From assembly GCF_965199065.1 (NCBI RefSeq), contig NZ_CBDAQN010000003.1, forward strand, positions 310,001 through 374,000: a stretch of DNA of 64,000 nt. The letters run 5' to 3'. Numbering within the stretch: the stretch's first letter is position 1; every line of letters starts with the position of its first letter. Positions 60,967 through 64,000 of this stretch are shown here, in pieces. The notes under the pieces are model-generated. The model was not told the DNA's origin. It was given only the letters and a program-made list of their open reading frames with translations, and made no database searches. The position numbers and the translations under genes are program-made. This DNA is from Acidisoma sp965199065 (lineage in GTDB: Bacteria > Pseudomonadota > Alphaproteobacteria > Acetobacterales > Acetobacteraceae).

Positions 60967-63117
60967 TCATTCGGCTTTGGCGCGGCGCCGCCAGTTGTGC
61001 AGCACGAATTCGGTGTAGCCGTTCGGCTGCGCGCGGCCTTTGAAGACGAGGTCGGACGCCGCCTGGAAGGCTGGCCCGTCAAAACCGGGCGCCATCGGCC
61101 GATACGCGGGATCGCCCGCATTCTGCTCATCCACGACCACCGCCATGCGGCGCATTGCCGCCTGCACGTCTTCGGCCGACACAACGCCGTGCAAGAGCCA
61201 GTTGGCGATATGCTGGCTGCTGATGCGCAAGGTCGCTCGGTCTTCCATCAAACCCACATCATGAATATCCGGAACCTTGGAGCAGCCGACGCCCTGGTCG
61301 ATCCAGCGGACCACATAGCCGAGGATGCCCTGGACGTTGTTGTCGATCTCCTGCGCGACCTCTTCGGCCGACCAGTTGACGCCGTCCGCCAAGGGGATCG
61401 TCAGCAGCGCGTCGAGTGAGGACGGAGCCCGCAACGCAATCTCCTGCTGCCGCGCGGCGACATCCACCTCGTGGTAGTGCAACGCGTGCAAGGTGGCGGC
61501 GGTGGGCGACGGCACCCAGGCCGTGCTGGCGCCGGCGCGGGGGTGACCCACCTTCTGTTCCAGCATCTCGGCCATCCGGTCGGGCGCCGCCCACATGCCC
61601 TTGCCGATCTGCGCCCGGCCGCGCAGCCCGCTGGCGAGGCCGATATCGACGTTGCGGTCCTCGTAGGCCTTGATCCAGGCGGTGCTCCGCATGGCGTTTT
61701 TCCGCACCATGGGTCCGGCCTCGATCGAGGTGTGGATCTCGTCGCCCGTGCGGTCCAGGAAGCCGGTGTTGATGAAAACGACCCGCCCGCGCGCCGCGTG
61801 GATGCAGGCCGCGAGATTGGCGCTCGTCCGCCGCTCCTCGTCCATGATGCCCATCTTGAGCGTGTTGCGGGCAACTCCAAGCAGATCCTCGACGCGGTCG
61901 AAGAACCCGTTGGCGAAGGCGACCTCCTCCGGCCCATGCATCTTCGGCTTCACGATGTAGACCGAACCCGCGCGGCTGTTGCGGATCGGCCGGTCGCTCT
62001 TGAGGTCATGCAGAGCGATCAATGATGTGACGACACCATCAAGCAGGTTCTCGGGGATTTCCTGTCCGTCGCGGTCGAGGATCGCGTCGGTCATCATGTG
62101 GTGGCCGACCGTGCGGATGAGCATGAGGCTGCGGCCCGGCAGCACCAGCTCGCTGCCGTCCGGCGCCGTGTAGATGCGGTCAGGCTCGAGCCGGCGCTCC
62201 ATTGTCCGGCCGCCCTTCTCGAACTGCGCGGCGAGCGTCCCTTGGCAGAGGCCGAGCCAGTTGCGGTAGACCGCAACCTTGTCCTCGGTGTCGACGGCGG
62301 CGACGCTATCCTCACAGTCCATGATCGTGCTCAGCGCCGATTCGAGGATCATGTCCGCGACACCTGCCGGGTCGCCGCGTCCGATGGCATGGGCGCGGTC
62401 GATCAACAGCTCAAGGTGCAGGCCGTGATGACGGAAGAGGATCGCGGTGGGCGCCTCGGCCGGGCCACGGTACCCCGCGAACCGCGCCGGATCGCGCAGC
62501 GCGCCCTGGCCCGAGATCACAAGCGCCCCTTCTCGCACCGCGTAGCCCGTGGCCTCCGTGTGTGAACCCTCGGCCAGCGGCGCGATCTCGTCCAGGATCG
62601 CCTTGGCGCGCGCGACGACCAAGCCAGCGCGCACAGGGTTGAGGCCGCGGCCACGCTCCGCGCCATCGGTCTCCGCAATCGCATCGGTGCCGTAGAGCGC
62701 ATCGTAGAGGCTGCCCCAGCGGGCATTGGCGGCATTGAGCGCATACCGGGCGTTGGTGATCGGCACCACGAGCTGAGGTCCCGCGAGGGTCGCGATCTCG
62801 GCGTCGACGCCTGTGGTCGTGATGGAGAACGGCGGCGGCTCCGGCAACAGATAACCGATGTCCGTGAGAAAGGCCTGGTAGGCCGCCGCATCGACCGGAC
62901 GGGCGGTGTGCTGCCTGTGCCAGGCGTCGATCGCCGCCTGCATCTCATCGCGCTTCCGCAGAAGCGTCCGGTTCGCCGGGGCGAGGTCATGGATGATGGA
63001 CGCGAACCCGGCCCAGAAGTCCTGCGGAGCGAGCCCGGTGCCCGGCAGAGCCTCATCACGGATGAAGTCATGGAGGGGTTGGGCGACCCGCAGGCCGCCA
63101 GCGTCAACGTATTGCAT
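60967..63117 (-). CDS. glcB: Malate synthase G
   Basis: The 716-residue enzyme condenses glyoxylate with acetyl-CoA to malate. It has the MSG-type motifs LIRTVGHHMMTD (catalytic Arg region), MGIMDEERRTSANL (metal Glu/Asp) and VGLMEDRATLRISSQHIANW (catalytic Asp). The ATG at 63117 is preferred to the TTG two codons earlier. It lies 13 bases downstream of hldE on the same strand. No isocitrate lyase gene is seen, so glyoxylate may come from glycolate oxidation. Confidence 0.97.
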   Translation of the reverse strand: MQYVDAGGLRVAQPLHDFIRDEALPGTGLAPQDFWAGFASIIHDLAPANRTLLRKRDEMQAAIDAWHRQHTARPVDAAAYQAFLTDIGYLLPEPPPFSITTTGVDAEIATLAGPQLVVPITNARYALNAANARWGSLYDALYGTDAIAETDGAERGRGLNPVRAGLVVARAKAILDEIAPLAEGSHTEATGYAVREGALVISGQGALRDPARFAGYRGPAEAPTAILFRHHGLHLELLIDRAHAIGRGDPAGVADMILESALSTIMDCEDSVAAVDTEDKVAVYRNWLGLCQGTLAAQFEKGGRTMERRLEPDRIYTAPDGSELVLPGRSLMLIRTVGHHMMTDAILDRDGQEIPENLLDGVVTSLIALHDLKSDRPIRNSRAGSVYIVKPKMHGPEEVAFANGFFDRVEDLLGVARNTLKMGIMDEERRTSANLAACIHAARGRVVFINTGFLDRTGDEIHTSIEAGPMVRKNAMRSTAWIKAYEDRNVDIGLASGLRGRAQIGKGMWAAPDRMAEMLEQKVGHPRAGASTAWVPSPTAATLHALHYHEVDVAARQQEIALRAPSSLDALLTIPLADGVNWSAEEVAQEIDNNVQGILGYVVRWIDQGVGCSKVPDIHDVGLMEDRATLRISSQHIANWLLHGVVSAEDVQAAMRRMAVVVDEQNAGDPAYRPMAPGFDGPAFQAASDLVFKGRAQPNGYTEFVLHNWRRRAKAE

Positions 63118-63130
63118 GCTCAAGGCTCTC

Positions 63131-64000
63131 TTAATCGGCGATGGTGGAGGCTACCGCGCCACTGGCACGCGCGGAAGCCGGAAGCAGCTCCGCGCGCAGC
63201 ACAGTGCCGCCCCAGCCCGTCACCATGTCGGCACCGACGATGTCGGCAACGGCATGGTCCGAACCCTTTACCAGCAGGTCCGGCCGCAACGCCGCGATCA
63301 TGCTGAGGGGACTGTCCTCATCCAGAATACAGACGAGGTCGACCGCCGAAAGGGCGGCAAGATCGGCGGCGCGATCCGCCTCGGGGCGCATGTGCCGCGC
63401 CCCGGTCCGGGCGGTCCGCGCCGTGGCGTCGCCGCTGATCGCCACGATCAGCCGGTCGCATGCGCCACGGGCCTGCTCCAGAAGATGAACGTGCCCCTGG
63501 TGCAGCCGGTCGAACCGGCCATTGGTGAAGCCCACCCGCCAGCCGCGGCGGCGCCAGCGTTCCGCCTGCTCCATGGCGGCCTCGCGGGTTGCGATCTTGG
63601 CGCGGTTGCCGGCGACGGGCGCGAGACGGCCGAGGATGTCGTCCTGCCGCGCGACAGCGGTGCCGACCTTGCCCACCACGATACCCGCCGCGACGTTGGC
63701 GAGCCGTGCCGCGATGGGAAGCGGCAGCCGCGCCGCCATGCCCGCCGCAAGCACCGCCGCGACGGTGTCTCCGGCGCCGGAGACGTCGTGCACGTCGAGA
63801 GCCTCGGCCGGGAAGTGCCAGGTTTCCACGGGCGTCACCAGGCTCATGCCGTGTTCCGACCGGGTGATCAGGGCCGCGCCGATCCCGTGGCGGGCCAGCA
63901 TCGAGCGCGCGGCGGCCTCGATCTCCTCGTCGGTTTCGGCGGAGAGGCCGGTGGCGGCCGCGAGTTCGCGCCGGTTGGGCATGATGACATTGGCCCCGGC
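63131..64000 (-). CDS. hldE: HldE: heptose 7-phosphate kinase/heptose 1-phosphate adenylyltransferase, C-terminal part
   Basis: The frame is open to the right edge, leaving 289 residues. The visible kinase end has ANVIMPNRREL, DVHDVSGAGDTVAAVLAAG (ribokinase-type anion hole and base), and after a linker comes the nucleotidyltransferase domain with GFTNGRFDRLHQGHVHLLEQA and LLVKGSDH. HldE makes ADP-glycero-manno-heptose for LPS core and for heptosylated proteins. The kinase N-terminus lies outside the window. It is adjacent to malate synthase G, an unrelated pathway. Confidence 0.96.
   Translation of the reverse strand, partial: AGANVIMPNRRELAAATGLSAETDEEIEAAARSMLARHGIGAALITRSEHGMSLVTPVETWHFPAEALDVHDVSGAGDTVAAVLAAGMAARLPLPIAARLANVAAGIVVGKVGTAVARQDDILGRLAPVAGNRAKIATREAAMEQAERWRRRGWRVGFTNGRFDRLHQGHVHLLEQARGACDRLIVAISGDATARTARTGARHMRPEADRAADLAALSAVDLVCILDEDSPLSMIAALRPDLLVKGSDHAVADIVGADMVTGWGGTVLRAELLPASARASGAVASTIAD

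Noticed and set aside
1..64000. tRNA, rRNA, insertion sequence or prophage
   Set aside because: Scanning the gaps gave no cloverleaf, rRNA-like stretch, transposase or phage gene. The gaps are short and mostly explained by promoters.

Overview
The window is a 64 kb stretch of a GC-rich chromosome, almost fully coding, with tight gene spacing and frequent stop/start overlaps (ATGA, GTGA, TGATG). Gene content and order point to an alphaproteobacterium, most likely a member of the Acetobacteraceae or a relative in Rhodospirillales. The evidence is the rpmH-rnpA-yidD-yidC-engB-argB cluster, a MarR/OmpR/EnvZ-type regulatory operon resembling petP-petR, a Hint_2-domain protein, a TibC/AAH-type autotransporter heptosyltransferase and malate synthase G. 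This placement is from memory of families, not from a search. I saw no tRNA, rRNA, insertion sequence, prophage, CRISPR array or origin.

Layout. 1-7.2 kb: a surface-glycosylation locus with the end of a Sel1-repeat protein, a 1008-residue GT2-GT4 double glycosyltransferase, a protein with a ChW-like domain, a GT4 glycosyltransferase and an O-heptosyltransferase with a four-cysteine metal finger. 7.2-13.9 kb: MATE and DHA2-type exporters, two exported unknown proteins, 6-phosphogluconate dehydrogenase and a HAD phosphatase. 14-19.1 kb: phhB, a DUF427 protein, a membrane desaturase, a TIM-family isomerase that looks like LerI/EryH rather than TpiA, a flavoprotein and a HerA-like ATPase. 19.1-22.8 kb: a coupled MarR, OmpR, EnvZ operon divergent from ilvE. 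22.8-26.5 kb: small unknown proteins, a guanine-deaminase-like enzyme, a YihY/BrkB membrane protein and two exported proteins.

26.5-31 kb: argB and the rpmH cluster with a clear promoter. 31-38.4 kb: patatin with a degenerate histidine kinase, an MFS carrier, a cupin, an MBL hydrolase, an exported DUF6134 protein, a SixA phosphatase and a CYTH/CHAD protein. 38.4-45 kb: citrate synthase, GDPD, pyrE, rpsD with promoter and terminator, a GNAT, a Gly/Tyr-repeat exported protein and an SMP-30 lactonase. 45-50.5 kb: glnD and mutS. 50.9-58.9 kb: an N-terminal Hint protein, then an amide/peptide-nitrogen locus (ureohydrolase, P1-type Ntn hydrolase, amidase and dipeptide ABC importer lacking its ATPases). 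59-64 kb: a soluble PAS chemoreceptor, malate synthase G and the C-terminal part of HldE.

How parts may work together. The heptosyltransferase of the first locus would need ADP-glycero-manno-heptose, and HldE at the far end makes its precursor, although HldE also serves LPS core synthesis. A Gly-Trp-Ala-Trp module occurs both in the double glycosyltransferase and in the Hint protein 50 kb away, suggesting one surface-protein programme. The acceptor adhesin is not in this window. The most structured non-coding element is between the dipeptide-binding protein and the first permease gene: two perfect, interleaved inverted repeats that could form alternative hairpins or a pseudoknot.
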